Shown: in pieces, positions 25,664-37,720 of the stretch
How the letters are laid out: every line of letters begins with the position of its first letter
Position numbering within the stretch: position 1 is the first letter of the stretch
NCBI GenBank assembly: GCA_036872755.1
Contig: JAVHNS010000001.1
Span: 1,488,001 to 1,552,000 of the forward strand
Origin: Orbilia blumenaviensis
Lineage: Eukaryota; Ascomycota; Orbiliomycetes; Orbiliales; Orbiliaceae
Length of the DNA: 64,000 nucleotides
Direction of reading: 5' to 3'
Translations under genes and position numbers: made by a program
Notes under the pieces: generated by a model
Told to the model about the DNA's origin: nothing
Seen by the model: the letters and a program-made list of their open reading frames with translations, nothing else
Databases searched by the model: none

Positions 25664-28237
25664 ATGTCGACAAACCTAAATTCGATATTCTACGACTCGG
25701 CTGTTTCAAGCCCTACAGAGCCTCAGTTGCTATCTCCAGAGGGCACAATTGATACCAAAGGCGGTCTTTCCTATATCTCGGTATACTCCGCCGTCATGGT
25801 CTTCAACCCAGACTTCAACTTTGGAAATGTCGTCAAACGGAGTAGCACAGGAACAACAAACGGCGTTTTCACCAGCTGGTATGAAAGCGACAGCGAATCA
25901 TCACCCATCATGAATACACCATTAACAAGAATCGAAGAAATTCCATTATCTCCGAAGTCAAAGCCCAAGACAACAATACTTCTAAACTCCGACCTGAAGA
26001 CCAGTGCCACTGCCGCAGACCTGAAAAAAGTATATCCTGAATCTGAATCCAACGAGCCTCGAATCGGAACTCCTCCTACGCGGCCAAAGTCAAATCGGAA
26101 GGTTAATTCGAAGATGCGGCCGACCCCGAACCGAATCGAGACAGTGGAACGTCTGGACCGACGTTGTATGCTGGATCGCAGCAATGCACAGTATAACTCT
26201 ATCCTGCTATCCGAGAGCCAAGATGAGGATCAAGCTGGAAGTTGCCGCAGCCGGCAAGGAACCGATGCATATGGTGGGTTAGATGATCGGATTAGCGACT
26301 ATCAAAAGCCAATATTGAATTCAACAGTCGAAATCTCTTTGCCATATCCAGTCAGCAATAACAGTTCATCCAGCACCATAAAACCAATGGAGACCCCGGC
26401 TGTGCCGTCGACAACAGTGACAACCACAGAGGAACCTGCTGCCAAAAATCTACGGATATTCCGACCAAAATTACAACTTCGAACTTCAATTAGCAGTCCG
26501 ACATTCAGAGCTACTCCGATTTTAATTGCTCCTGCCAGCAGAGGTCGACGAAACTCGAAGGAGAAAGGTCTGACACAGGGTAAAGGGCCCCGTGCCACAT
26601 CCTCACACTCTGCCGTTTCAAGGGCCCCATCTCCAGAACAGGAAGCCACAGAAACGCCGCAACAGCCCCGCACAAAACTTCCATTACAATCATTACTGCT
26701 TAGCCCATTGGGTGCCGCTGTTTCAAGAAATAGAAGCAGGAGCACAAGTCGGGGCCGCATTTCTAGTATTGCCCTTTCGCTTTCTAGCAGCATTAGCAGC
26801 ATAAACAACATTAGCGGCAACAAATACAACAGCACCGCCCGCTCGTCTGTCTCGGGTACACCGTCCCTGGAATTCGACGAAGCGGACGAAGCAGTCGCGG
26901 AATTATCAGCGATGGTGTCGCACGGACAGGTGGTCAGTTCCGCCAAGGAACAGCAGCCTAACCCACCTTCAAGATCAGTTTCCCGTTTTCGTAGATTCAG
27001 TTTGGCGTACCTTTCCGGATCCGAACATGACTATGACGGAGGAAGCGAACAGTCCTCACGGTCGCCGTTGAGGAGTTGGAAATCTTGGTCAAATAGGTCT
27101 TCCATTGCTTCTTTTTCCTCAGCTAGTAACCGGCACAGTAGGGCGAGGTATTCGGCTGCGTCTATATCTACTTCTCAGGGGTCGTCTTCGTATTCCACCT
27201 CAGCTCTAGAACACCACATCCATCCGGAAACAGACATCCACGCCGACGATAGACGTCGCACATCACTATCCGGCTCTTCAGTCGCTGAACTCCCTTGGAG
27301 ACAAGTGCCGCAGCAAACATACGCACACCTCATGTCTTCTAGAAGAAATTCGGTCGCTACAACCAGTGCAACCCACCACTGGCAATATTCACAAACCCTC
27401 ACACATACCTTCACTGCCACAAAAGCACCCTCTCCAATTCTTAGCGCGACCACATCAAGATCCTCAGATGGATCATCCATCCATTCTCTCGTTGAAAGGG
27501 TGTACTCGGCACATCCCACCCCAGCCGCAGAAAAGGAAGACCCCTTCATTGCCTTCTATATGGCCACAAAGCCAAAAGTGAGCCCACTAGAAATCCAAGC
27601 CGAAGAAATTCGTGCATATGAAAAACAACAAAAGGAAGAAAAAATGTTGCAACGTATCGCGAACGGTAGTTTCTTCGATTCCGATGACGAGAGTGATGAG
27701 GAAGAGGAAGGAACCGGCACATTAGATGAGGATGAAGACCTGTTCAACCACTCTGCTGCCCACGATTGGTGGATGTCCGGGATTGAGGAAGCCCCAGAAG
27801 AAGAGGAGGACTGGGAAATGCCCCGTGTCCCATCATTGGAATTCGACCCACGACCTCAGCAACGTGAGAGCAGTATATCAACGGGCACATCTCTCACAAC
27901 TGATGATCTGCACCCATCGACGCCGACCGCTGCAGAAATCGCACACTACCGAAAGATCACAGAGTTGGCTATGTCCGAGCCAGCAGAAAGGAGGAGAAGA
28001 AGGCGAACGGCAAGCTCAGAGTGTCTGATCATGGAAGCCGCCGCAGAGGGGCTGAGGACGATGTACATCGAAGACCCCTCAGACGAGTGCGCCGTCGAAG
28101 AGGAACAAGGACAAGAACAAGATAACATCCTCAGCGCAAAGACAGCGTCGCCCGGAGAACTACCCCTCGCCCCCGTCAAGCCCTTATCACTCCCACCAAT
28201 GTCCGAAAGGGCTTCTCAACGACTCTCAATTTCTTAA
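25664..28237 (+). CDS. serine-rich low-complexity protein, unknown function
   Basis: A single uninterrupted exon of 857 residues, unusual here because most neighbours are split. The start follows an A-rich leader. The sequence is Ser/Thr/Pro/Arg-rich with RSRS-type stretches (SRNRSRSTSRGR near residue 355), numerous Ser-Pro and Arg-x-x-Ser sites that suit phosphorylation, and two acidic clusters (about residues 670-715, and the C-terminal part). It lacks a signal peptide or membrane helix. A short helical element LEFDEADEAVAELSAMV near residue 400 and an EIRAYEKQQKEEKM helix near 660 are the most structured pieces. The composition suggests an intrinsically disordered cytosolic or cortical regulatory protein. 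I do not recognise a family. Confidence 0.8.
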   Translation: MSTNLNSIFYDSAVSSPTEPQLLSPEGTIDTKGGLSYISVYSAVMVFNPDFNFGNVVKRSSTGTTNGVFTSWYESDSESSPIMNTPLTRIEEIPLSPKSKPKTTILLNSDLKTSATAADLKKVYPESESNEPRIGTPPTRPKSNRKVNSKMRPTPNRIETVERLDRRCMLDRSNAQYNSILLSESQDEDQAGSCRSRQGTDAYGGLDDRISDYQKPILNSTVEISLPYPVSNNSSSSTIKPMETPAVPSTTVTTTEEPAAKNLRIFRPKLQLRTSISSPTFRATPILIAPASRGRRNSKEKGLTQGKGPRATSSHSAVSRAPSPEQEATETPQQPRTKLPLQSLLLSPLGAAVSRNRSRSTSRGRISSIALSLSSSISSINNISGNKYNSTARSSVSGTPSLEFDEADEAVAELSAMVSHGQVVSSAKEQQPNPPSRSVSRFRRFSLAYLSGSEHDYDGGSEQSSRSPLRSWKSWSNRSSIASFSSASNRHSRARYSAASISTSQGSSSYSTSALEHHIHPETDIHADDRRRTSLSGSSVAELPWRQVPQQTYAHLMSSRRNSVATTSATHHWQYSQTLTHTFTATKAPSPILSATTSRSSDGSSIHSLVERVYSAHPTPAAEKEDPFIAFYMATKPKVSPLEIQAEEIRAYEKQQKEEKMLQRIANGSFFDSDDESDEEEEGTGTLDEDEDLFNHSAAHDWWMSGIEEAPEEEEDWEMPRVPSLEFDPRPQQRESSISTGTSLTTDDLHPSTPTAAEIAHYRKITELAMSEPAERRRRRRTASSECLIMEAAAEGLRTMYIEDPSDECAVEEEQGQEQDNILSAKTASPGELPLAPVKPLSLPPMSERASQRLSIS

Positions 28238-31200
28238 AACCGTTATCAATGTTTGAATTTCATTTGTTTGAAGACATTATCTGCTTATTTATCTTCAACC
28301 CCGGCACATTTATATTATCATTTGTACAACCCTCAGTTCTTCTTTTTTTTGTTTCTGTTTGGGAAATGGTATCTAAAAGGGATTCCCCAGGGAAATGGCG
28401 TTCTAATTTTGACTTTTCAATCCTCACAATTTCCTTATGCAGTATACTAATAGCCCACCACAATGCCCCACCATCTCTTTTGTCGCAACAAGTTAGCTAT
28501 TTATTTTAATTAGGGAATATGATACCACGGGCGGTTTTTCTTTTGTAACATATTTTTTGTCTCTTTAAAGGAGCTCTTCGCAGATAGTCGCCGTCTACAG
28601 AAGCTGTATGTATACTAGTATAGTATAGTATATCGTCCGAAATATCACAGGAAAATTTCATGACAATAACCAATCTTTTCTCCTCTGCGCCTTAAAAGTA
28701 CTGTGTAAACATGAAGAGGAATCGTGTTGGTGACTTCAAAATCCAACAACAAGGAAGACCCCTGTCCAGCCCCAACAGACCTGGAATGCCATCCATTCGG
28801 TCGATGCCTTGGAATTGCTTGTGACACCCTCATGTAAAATGTTCCGATGACCACCACCACCACCACCACCACCACCACCACCCGGAATTGTCCAATAAAA
28901 TCGCCATCTTGAGCTGCCATAAAATTAGTCCATGTGCGGGGATATGATGGGATGGGGATGGCCGGGTGGTTAGATCAGCTGAACTCCAAATTCCACCAAA
29001 ACCGTCCGTCGCAACGAAACACCAGGTCCGTCGCAACGGTACGGTACAAAATTAATTTCTATACCATTTGCATATGATAAAATTATAATTAACAACCCAG
29101 TTCCGGAATATATCAACAAAAACAATAAGAAGCCTTGCGATTCTCGCGTAGAAACCGAATTGAGGCTTTTGGGGGGGCGGACAGGGAAGACGTACAGGCT
29201 ATTCCTTCCAACGGTATTCCTGGCTTTTCTTTGTGTCTCAATGCATATCTGTCAACCTATATCTAAGCATATATAAGTATTATCGATAGTTGCTATAGTA
29301 GTAGTTTGCAGAAACCCCTCTTTCCTGACATCCCCACCGATGACCTTCGGATTTCGTGATCGGATGATTCTACGTTGACAGGTTGGGGGGGTGTGTGTAT
29401 CTGCGTCCGCCAAAGACGCATGGCTGGTCATACTAAACATTATGTACTTAGTAACTTTAAGGACATGTATTGCGTAGATGTAAGAAGCACTAGTATTTAG
29501 AAGCCGTCGGCATGGGATCCACTTCAGTTGACGTTCCCGAAAACACGCCTGCAAACACGTCCTGCATGAATGTTGATCTTTTTACGCCTCTTCTCACGTC
29601 TTTATTTTTCCCCGATGCAGAAAAAGGGAAGCCTTTGGAGATGCAGATGCATATGCAAGTTGACCGTTTGTGATAGGTCGTAGATATATTGTTTTCAATG
29701 CACCCCTTTATTTCCCTCGACACTTATATAATTACAATTCGTAACATAGCCATAACCATAACATAACAAATCGCCAGGTCCGTGTAGGCCTATAGGCCAA
29801 AACACACCGACCGACCGACGGATAGCAATTGCCAACAAACCCGCTGCATCTTTGATTCGTCTTTCCCCCCTCTCCCCTCCGGAACTTTGAGGTCTTATTC
29901 CCCTGCCCGATTCGCGCGGGATTCTGCATCATGGGGGCCTAGTCCATAGTTTAGTGGTCAACGTTTTGTTGTTGTGGGCGATGTGGGCGGGACTTTCCCG
30001 AATTAGCGTCAGTTGCTGTGGGAACAAGCTGCAGGCCGATAGACCCTTGCACGTCCAACGACATTCTAAACAACTCCGATGTCATGGGGGGGCAAGGAAA
30101 AACAGCTCGGAGTACGAACATCCCAAGGTAATTTAGCGTTTTTGAGGCTGGGGGCCAAGTTAAATCGTTAGAAGTATTTTTTGCATTGAAGTTATACGTA
30201 TTAACTAGTGGTAATCAGGAAAAAGTAAGCTTTTTTTTTTTGGCACCATACACAGAACCGGTGGACCCCACATCTTATTTCCTGTTTGGCGCCGGTGGCC
30301 GTGGTTGTTCATGTTCGTCTCTTAGTATTTCCTCGTCTTTGTTATGACAGGGGGGCTGGTTTGTGTGTGTATTAGCAGGAAGTTTACCTCGTAACTAATT
30401 GTTTGGCTAAGCAGATGTGAGTGCGAGTGCGAGTGTAAGCGTGAGAGTGTGTGATTATTGTTTAAAAGCTGGGGAAGAGAAGAGATGAGATAAATATCTC
30501 GAGGTGTGGTCGCTTGCCAGCTTCAACTCCGCTCCTTCCAGTAAGTTGGAAACGTTAACTCCATCAGATCAGAGGTTGCTCCCTCTCTGCAAAGAGGCTT
30601 CTCTTCTCCTTCTCCTTCTCCTTCTTCTTTTTATTCCTTTTCCTACTATTGTGATTGATTGATCTTTCATCTATACATATATCGATATATATCTCTATTC
30701 CATTCGATTATATTCTTTTGTGATATTTATATATACCTATCGATATCTAACGAATAACTACGATTAAATACCTGTGTTGAAATTTCATTACCTACCACTA
30801 CGATATACTGACTTCTCTATCCGCCTATCATCTATCATCTATCATATTATCCGATATCTTGTTCTTTTCTGGTTGTGACGTTTGCGGCTTCCTTGTTGGA
30901 GAGTCCGAGTTCAAACCAGTCCAGTTCACATAGTTTCTCCAGTAACACACCCATTGGCACCAATACCGTAGGAAACCAACAACACCAACGACCAACCCAA
31001 CTGCACGATATATCGTCAACGTCGATCTGGACGTTCTCAGACAACCCATCTACAGATCAATTGAACAACAACAACTGCCCCAAAAACAATCATAATTGGT
31101 AAGTCGGTCAATAGGTCAGTTACCTAGAGCACTGTAAATATTCACAAAAAAAGAATGAAATGCCTACCATATCCATCACCCCTCCCCTCCATCTCTTAAT

Positions 31201-31418
31201 TATCACCATCACCATCATCAGCTATCTTCATCTTCACCCACCTATCACCCAACCATAAATCTCTATCACCATCACCATCATCAACAGCTTTTCTGTGCTT
31301 TGCATTGCATAAAAACCACATCTCCACCACAACACTCCTCATTGGCTTGTGGATTCAGCCGAGACCACATTGCCACGTCCCACTGCTGCACCTTAGTTTC
31401 ACACACATCCAAATCCAG
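28238..31418. other. intergenic region and long 5' leader of the FH3-like gene
   Basis: 3' flank of the serine-rich gene, then a CCA microsatellite at 28851-28882, then a long pyrimidine-rich tract (30500-30850) that looks like promoter and leader. A strong donor TTG|GTAAGT at 31099 and an acceptor CCAG at 31415-31418 directly before the ATG at 31419 suggest a 5' UTR intron. An upstream short open frame at 30875-31102 lies just before that donor. Confidence 0.45.
28851..28882. repeat. (CCA)n microsatellite
   Basis: About ten uninterrupted CCA units in intergenic DNA. Confidence 0.9.
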
Positions 31419-34237
31419 ATGGAGTCCCCTCCTAAACGAAGACGCCTTAAGGCTGCTATTAAATACTACAGGGACCGTCTTATTAACAAGATTCTTCATA
31501 AATCAGACAAGGACAAGAAGAACAATTCCACCAGAATCATCGACGACTCGGTAACCATAGTCGCATCTATGGCTTCATCAATGGCTCCACCTCCTTCGCC
31601 TACGAAACGGGCTTCACGATTCTTTGGCGGTCGCCATAAGCGTTCCGATTCGGTTGGCGACTCGCTCGGCCTGATGGGTCCTCCTCCACAGCTCCCCCCA
31701 TTGGATTTCTCGTTTGCCAGTGGCGGCGCTGTCCCTGCTGGACCCCCATCTCCAACCAAAACCGATCAGAATCATATGCATGGCTTTGGCGGTCCATTGC
31801 CCAAGCCTCATGCCAAGGCCAGGCACATGAAGACTCCCAGTCTGATGGATCTTCTCACCGGAAAATCTAAGAAAGATTCCAAGAAGGACACCGACTTCAC
31901 AATCAGCACCGATGACGACTGTCAAGATGAACAGCTGCAATACCCACGAAATGCGAATGGCGTTACTAGACCCGCCACCACATCTTCCACGCGAGTTCTC
32001 CAGCCTGCATTTGTCGAACAATCTCAGCACTCCATGTCCGAGCAGTTGGATGCTTCATTCCTTAAGCTTAGAATGCAAAACGAGTCCAGCATTACTCTCG
32101 ATCAGGAAAACGTTCGCCCCCAGGTTATTGAGAAACCGCCATCTCGTATTTTGGCAAACACAAACAAAGCCCTCCCGCCCATTAAAACCGATATTCCAGA
32201 AGAAATCGCCAGACAGATCTCTCTTTACACTCCGAGACTTTACTCTGCTTCCGAACAGCGTAATTTCGCTGTTACGCCCGAGTTGAAGGCTCCGTTACCC
32301 CGACCGACCACATTTTACGGCCAACAAGCAGGAGAAAGGAAGTCTAGCTGGGGGAGCATCATCTCAATGGGAAAGCGTAATAGCATGGGAGAAGCTGAGA
32401 GCACGAGCCATGAGCTCGGTGGGTTCTTGTCGAAGGTCACCAGCTTCGGATCAGGTGGTCATAAGAGAGTCCACCCAGCAGCATTGGAATCTGGAGCTCC
32501 ATCGACCGTTACTTTGAACCATGAGTTTAATAATCTCTTGGTAGGTGTTACCGCTACTGCTATACTCCCCCGAGTTGCTATAGGAGGCTCCGTTACTAAT
32601 GGGTTCGTTTGCGCAGTCCAACTACGGTCTTCCTCATAACATTAAAAACGGAGCATCTGAAATGCCAGCGCACGTCAAGGCTACCTTACTCAAATCCAGC
32701 AAAGTCATGTCGCGAACTCCACTCCCACCACCAACCAGCCATGGATCCCCACCAAAATACTCAGGGCTTTCCCCGGTAGCACCCGCCCGTGAGAAGAAAA
32801 AGCGACCGCTCAGCGCCTTCGGTGCTGCCCTATTTCGTGGTGAACACACTCGTGCCAGAAGCAAGACCGCTAGCGCAGTTGGTCAGCCCGCCAGATCTCA
32901 AGAAGATAAGGGACGGCCTAAGACCACTCGTTCTGATAAGGCTTTCCGCATGGTTCCACCCGCTACCCCTATTACGTCTGTTAAGAACAATGTCGGTCCT
33001 CTTCATGCAAATGCGCCTTGTGATTTCGTTGACTACCTTTATGGAAGGGATTACAACGATGTTGATCTTGGTTGGCTACGACGCCTGAAGAGGATGCTTA
33101 GAAATGAGCGTCTCGCTTGGGTTGAGACCTTCTTCGAACAGGAGGGCTTGGACCGTCTTCTTGATTTGATCAAAAATATCTACAATCTCGAATATCAGTG
33201 AGTCTCCCATACTTTCACGTCTATATCTCGGTACAAGCATCAAGCATGCTAACTGTTTTATTAGCGACCTCCAAAGCGGAAAGGTTATCAAGGAAGTTTT
33301 CCTGTGCCTCAAGGCAGCATACACGGCACCAATGGCCGATGCCCGTTTTGATGTTGTTCACGTTGAACTCTTCACCATGATCCTTTCTATGATGTTCGAT
33401 GAGGAACGCAAGAAGACCCCTTACGAGTATGAGACTCGCGAGGCTGCTATCAGCCTCATGTTTACTTATCTCCAGCAATCGCCACTTGACCAACAGGTCA
33501 ACCGTGCCCGCTCTCTCATCAAGATCTTGGAGAACCCACCTTTGGCTAAGAGCCAACAGGGACCCGCTTGGGTTGAGGCCATAAAACAGCCGCGACCCTT
33601 TACCAGATGGAGCGGTGAGGTCGCCCGATTGACATATGAGACTGGATGGGTTTGGTACCACCCCGGAAATAGAATCACGCTTCGTGAATACGACCCAGAG
33701 GCTCCATTTAGCGTTGCACACTTCCCCACACCACGTGCATTCATGGCTATCGATGGAGGTAGCGTTAACTCTATCGAGATGAATGTGGCGAATTACGCGT
33801 CGTTGCATATTGAGATCATGAATGCTATTCTTGCATACCTCCCATCTAGGGCAGAGAGGAATGGATTCCGCATGGCAGTTTCTATTTCTGGTATGGAGAA
33901 GATTATGGGACAGGTCTTGAGGTGTGCTGGGAAGGGACATCATTATGAGCAGCTTGCAAATATTCACTCTGCACTTACTGATTGGGTTACTGCTGCTCGT
34001 GCTGATGGGTGGGAGTCTTGGGAACACGTTCGCACTGGAAGATTCCCAGCTGACTCGCAGGATAAGGTTAAGGCGATGAGGAAGATTGAGGCTATGTATG
34101 GTCCTCAGTATGAGCTCCCTGATATGGGACTTGAGGATACTGTTGCCCAGAGGAGGAGGATGTCGATGAAGCCTGAGGAGTCTATTAGTGTCTTCCAGGT
34201 TACGGATGCCGGTGTTTCTTTGGAGTGGGACTTTTAG
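31419..34237 (+). CDS. formin GBD/FH3-like armadillo protein lacking FH1/FH2
   Basis: Three exons, 31419-32540, 32617-33197 and 33265-34237, give 891 residues in phase. The first about 500 residues are disordered and Ser/Pro-rich with SPTKRASRFFGG and KTPSLMDLL motifs. From about residue 520 the protein becomes helical: DFVDYLYGRDYNDVDLGWL, then LRRLKRMLRNERLAWVETFF and LDRLLDLIKNIYNLEY, an arrangement that matches the GTPase-binding and FH3 (armadillo) region at the N-terminus of diaphanous-type formins, where Rho GTPases bind. No proline-rich FH1 and no FH2 actin-nucleation domain follow: the stop at 34235-34237 is followed by T-rich 3' UTR. The role is probably in polarity or cytoskeleton signalling (inference). 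The start is uncertain; the in-frame MASSMAPPPSPTK at about 31569 is an alternative. Confidence 0.8.
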
Positions 34238-36623
34238 AGCCTGTGTGGCTTATGTGATTCTTCTTTTTTATCCACGGGGAGGGAGAAGCCTCCTCTCAAA
34301 CGATGACGACTGCCGAATTTTTTATGATGCGACACACACACACTTTTTTGTTTTTGAAATTCACCTTTCTCTGTCCATATTTTATAACCCCTTCTTTTTC
34401 ACCATCACCACCACTACCACCCTACGGATCTTACGAATTGACTTCTAACACCGAAGTCATCGCTATCTCTACTACTATAACCACGATCACCGACTTTCAT
34501 CCTTACAACCACGAAATCTACTTCTCAAGTCGGTACGGCACATTCTATTTTGTGTCTTGTATTCTAAAAAACTCATCCTTGCTATCCCTTCCTATGCTTC
34601 TTTGCATTTTTGAAGCGAAAATGGTGTTCGGATTGTACGATCTGATTGTTCTCGGCGAGGTCTTTTTCGGACTGGGTTGGAGGAGTTTAATTGATAATGA
34701 ATTTCTTTTGTTGCGAAACCTATATTGTGGGGAGGAAGGGGGCTAGAGATTGGGAGAAGAAGAAGCAGTTGACAAGTATCTTGACTATGGCGGTATCTTT
34801 CGGGACCACTTTTTTCGATACTGTCTCTTCCCTTTGTTTTTTTTTCTTTCCTTTTTCCATGTCTCTTTCTCTCTATTCCTTCCCACTACTTGTCTGCCTG
34901 TTATTACTGTATTCATGATCGCTTTCATGGTGTTCAATGCTCTTCCTTTTTTTCCGCATCCTGCTTTGCTTGTTTTAGCTTAGCGGTTACTTCCGATGTT
35001 ACGATACAGGCGTTTTTCCATTGTTGCTTTATTTTTTCCGCTGTTTTCCTTTTTTTCTTCTTGCTTCTACAAACTTTAGGTGTTACGAACCGACTTGAAG
35101 TGTTACGATAGTTTTTTCTTTTAACTCTCGAACGAAACAATGCAAATGACCGAATTATACATATCCATTTCATAGATGCTCATATTTTATCCATTCTGGG
35201 GTCAAAAGGTGGTGGGGTCTTGTGTATTGCATTCTGCCGACCGGCCGGGCCAATGCAGGTCAGGGAAAGGGCTCTTCGGCTTGATCGGGTAGCACAACAG
35301 CATATGCATCTCCACGAGCTCCCCCCAAAAGCTTAATGGTTGCCTTTGCCTATAGCTACTCTACTTACTACCTAACTATGGTGGAACTTCGGCCGACTGC
35401 GGGAAGGACCCTGTGCTTTCATCACGTTATACTCGGTAATGTGGTATGGACCACACAATCCTGTGTCACGGATTACTAAGGAACCCGACGGATGCTGGGG
35501 AATTCATGATTAATCCATTCCAAAGCAAACAATCCTTCCCTATCCACTATCGCGAAGTAGCTCTATATAAGGGAACAAAGTCCAGTGGTCTCAATTACCT
35601 ACCTACCTACGTATAGTGAAAATAAATGGGTATTTTATTTACCTACACTGCTTTGGCAACATACAATTGAAGCCGAAGAACGAGCGAACGAAACGGCTGT
35701 CGGCTTCCCACTCGTTCGCATCTGATTCGAAATTCGCCACCCCGCCCCCCGCTAACGCTGTCGGTTAGTCATCACTGCTCCTTCCCAAGTTTTTTAACCT
35801 CGAATCGCTGCCAACCAGCCAGAAAAGCCTCGGTCCAGGCCCCGGCACTGGGACGGATGCACCACTGTTACTATTCGGACTGCGGACTTTACCCCAGCTT
35901 ATTATAAGCCCTCTATTCTACTTTTTTTATGCCAATCTATCTTTCCTAAATATTTCGATACCTAAGTTTTAGCTCTGGGAGGAGATATACTCGATCCGTT
36001 CCTTTCCATTTCCATTACCCTGCCGTCCCCGAAGACGACCGCCACCAGTAACATACATACTTAATTAGCATCTGCATCCGCAACTGGAACCTTCGATATA
36101 CTGCGATTCTATATATACAGAGCTGCAGAGTCGCAATCGCTGCGGGCCGAGTTCGACAGTGCAGCTACACCAGCTAGCGCTCCCAGCCAGACGAGCGGAT
36201 CTCGAAGGATATAATATAATATACCTACCTATATATACCCCGGAAATATACCCCGACGTCCGACATCATTCCCTCAAATCTCAATTAACTGCTAAGACAA
36301 AAAAAAAGGCAGCTTCCTACTCAGGATTCGCAAATTCTCCTGCGCATTCCACCATAGCTTAGCTAATAAAGTGCTACTTAGCAATCCTTACTAAGGAGCT
36401 TAAACACTTTTGACTAAGCTACCTCTTTAAGCTTTGTAACTCTCATCTTTCTTCTGCTGCTTTTTTCCTCGGGCTCTGGCGCAACACTTCGAAATCCACT
36501 TCCGTCGGCAAAAACCCTTCTTCTTCTTTTAACTCAACCTTCGCCGCTCTCTTACCTCTTAATTTCTCTTCCTTTTCTTATATACATATACATATAATAT
36601 CTATTTCGGTAAATAGCCTAGTA
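34238..36623. other. intergenic region upstream of RIB3
   Basis: T-rich 3' UTR to about 35100, then AT-rich DNA and a CT-rich probable leader at 36400-36620. No coding region or structured riboswitch that I can recognise. Confidence 0.5.
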
Positions 36624-37720
36624 ATGCCTGCAACAATGACCACCACCACCAGCACTACTACCAACGGCAGCGGCGCAAACGGCGTCAATGGCACAAATGG
36701 CGTCAACGGAACAAACGGATCGCATCAGGAACTGAAGTTTGATTCCATTGAGGAGTCTGTAGAAGCTTTTAGTATGTAACTTTTCCTACATTATTGCAGT
36801 TTCTGTTTTGGAAGGGTTGTAAAAAAAGCGGCATTGGATCACAAGCGAAAAATATTTGTCGGTCAGAGCCGGTGCTCGGTCCGGGTGCCGCACAAACCGG
36901 GTATAGCCTGGTTGATGGTGATGATGATGATGATGATGGTAGACAGCGAAGAAGGAAGAAAACGAAGACAGACAGGCCGACTAACAATCGTTCTTCTTAT
37001 CTACTAGAAAGAGGAGAGTTCCTCGTCGTCCTGGACTCCACAGACCGAGAAAACGAGGGCGACCTGATCATTGCCGCCCAAGATGTAACCACCGAAAAGA
37101 TGGCCTTCATGGTCCGACACACCAGGTTAGCTTTAGCCCCTCCTCCTCCTCCTCTTATACATATCGTATACACAACCTTCATAAGAAAGAGAGAGAAAAT
37201 ATCGTATATACTAATCATGATATCTTGATTCATAATAAACAGCGGCTACGTCTGCGTCCCAATGACCCCCGCGCACACCGACCGCCTCGACCTCCCCCAA
37301 ATGGTCCCAAAAAACCAAGACACCCACCTAACAGCCTACACCATAACAACCGACGTAATAACCGGCACCACAACTGGTATCTCCGCTCACGACCGCGCCC
37401 TAACCGCCCGCGCTCTCGCAGACCCAACCTCAAAACCTCTCGAGTTCCGAAGACCGGGCCATATCCTCCCCCTCAGAGCTAAAAAGGGTGGAGTAAGAGT
37501 CAGAAGAGGGCATACGGAGGCTGCGACGGAGCTTTGTAGACTTGCTGGGAAGGAGGAGGTTGCGGTTATTTGTGAGATTGTGAGGGATGAGGATGGGTTG
37601 ATGGCTAGGAGGGATGATTGTATTGCTTTTGCGAGGAGGTGGGGGATTAAGGTGTGTACTATTGAGGATATGGTGGATTATGTGGAAGAGAGGGAGGGGA
37701 AGTGGGTTGAGGAGGCTTAG
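36624..37720 (+). CDS. RIB3: 3,4-dihydroxy-2-butanone 4-phosphate synthase (riboflavin biosynthesis)
   Basis: Converts ribulose 5-phosphate to 3,4-dihydroxy-2-butanone 4-phosphate plus formate, which supplies the four-carbon unit of lumazine for riboflavin. Three exons, 36624-36771, 37008-37125 and 37243-37720, give 247 residues in phase. Family motifs are all present: DRENEGDLI (metal and substrate acidic loop), [27 protein letters not shown] and the GLMARRDD end block. It is monofunctional, without the GTP cyclohydrolase II domain found in bacterial fusions. The first about 30 residues are an Asn/Gly/Thr-rich low-complexity tail (repeated GVNGTNG) absent from the catalytic fold. Codon use changes visibly from C-ending in the centre to G/T-ending near the C-terminus within exon 3. 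Confidence 0.96.

Noticed and set aside
30000..30130. Possible tRNA or small RNA in GC-mixed intergenic DNA
   Set aside because: No T-arm consensus or cloverleaf could be formed.
36100..36600. Possible riboswitch upstream of RIB3
   Set aside because: No FMN-type conserved helices recognised; fungal riboflavin genes are not known to use it.
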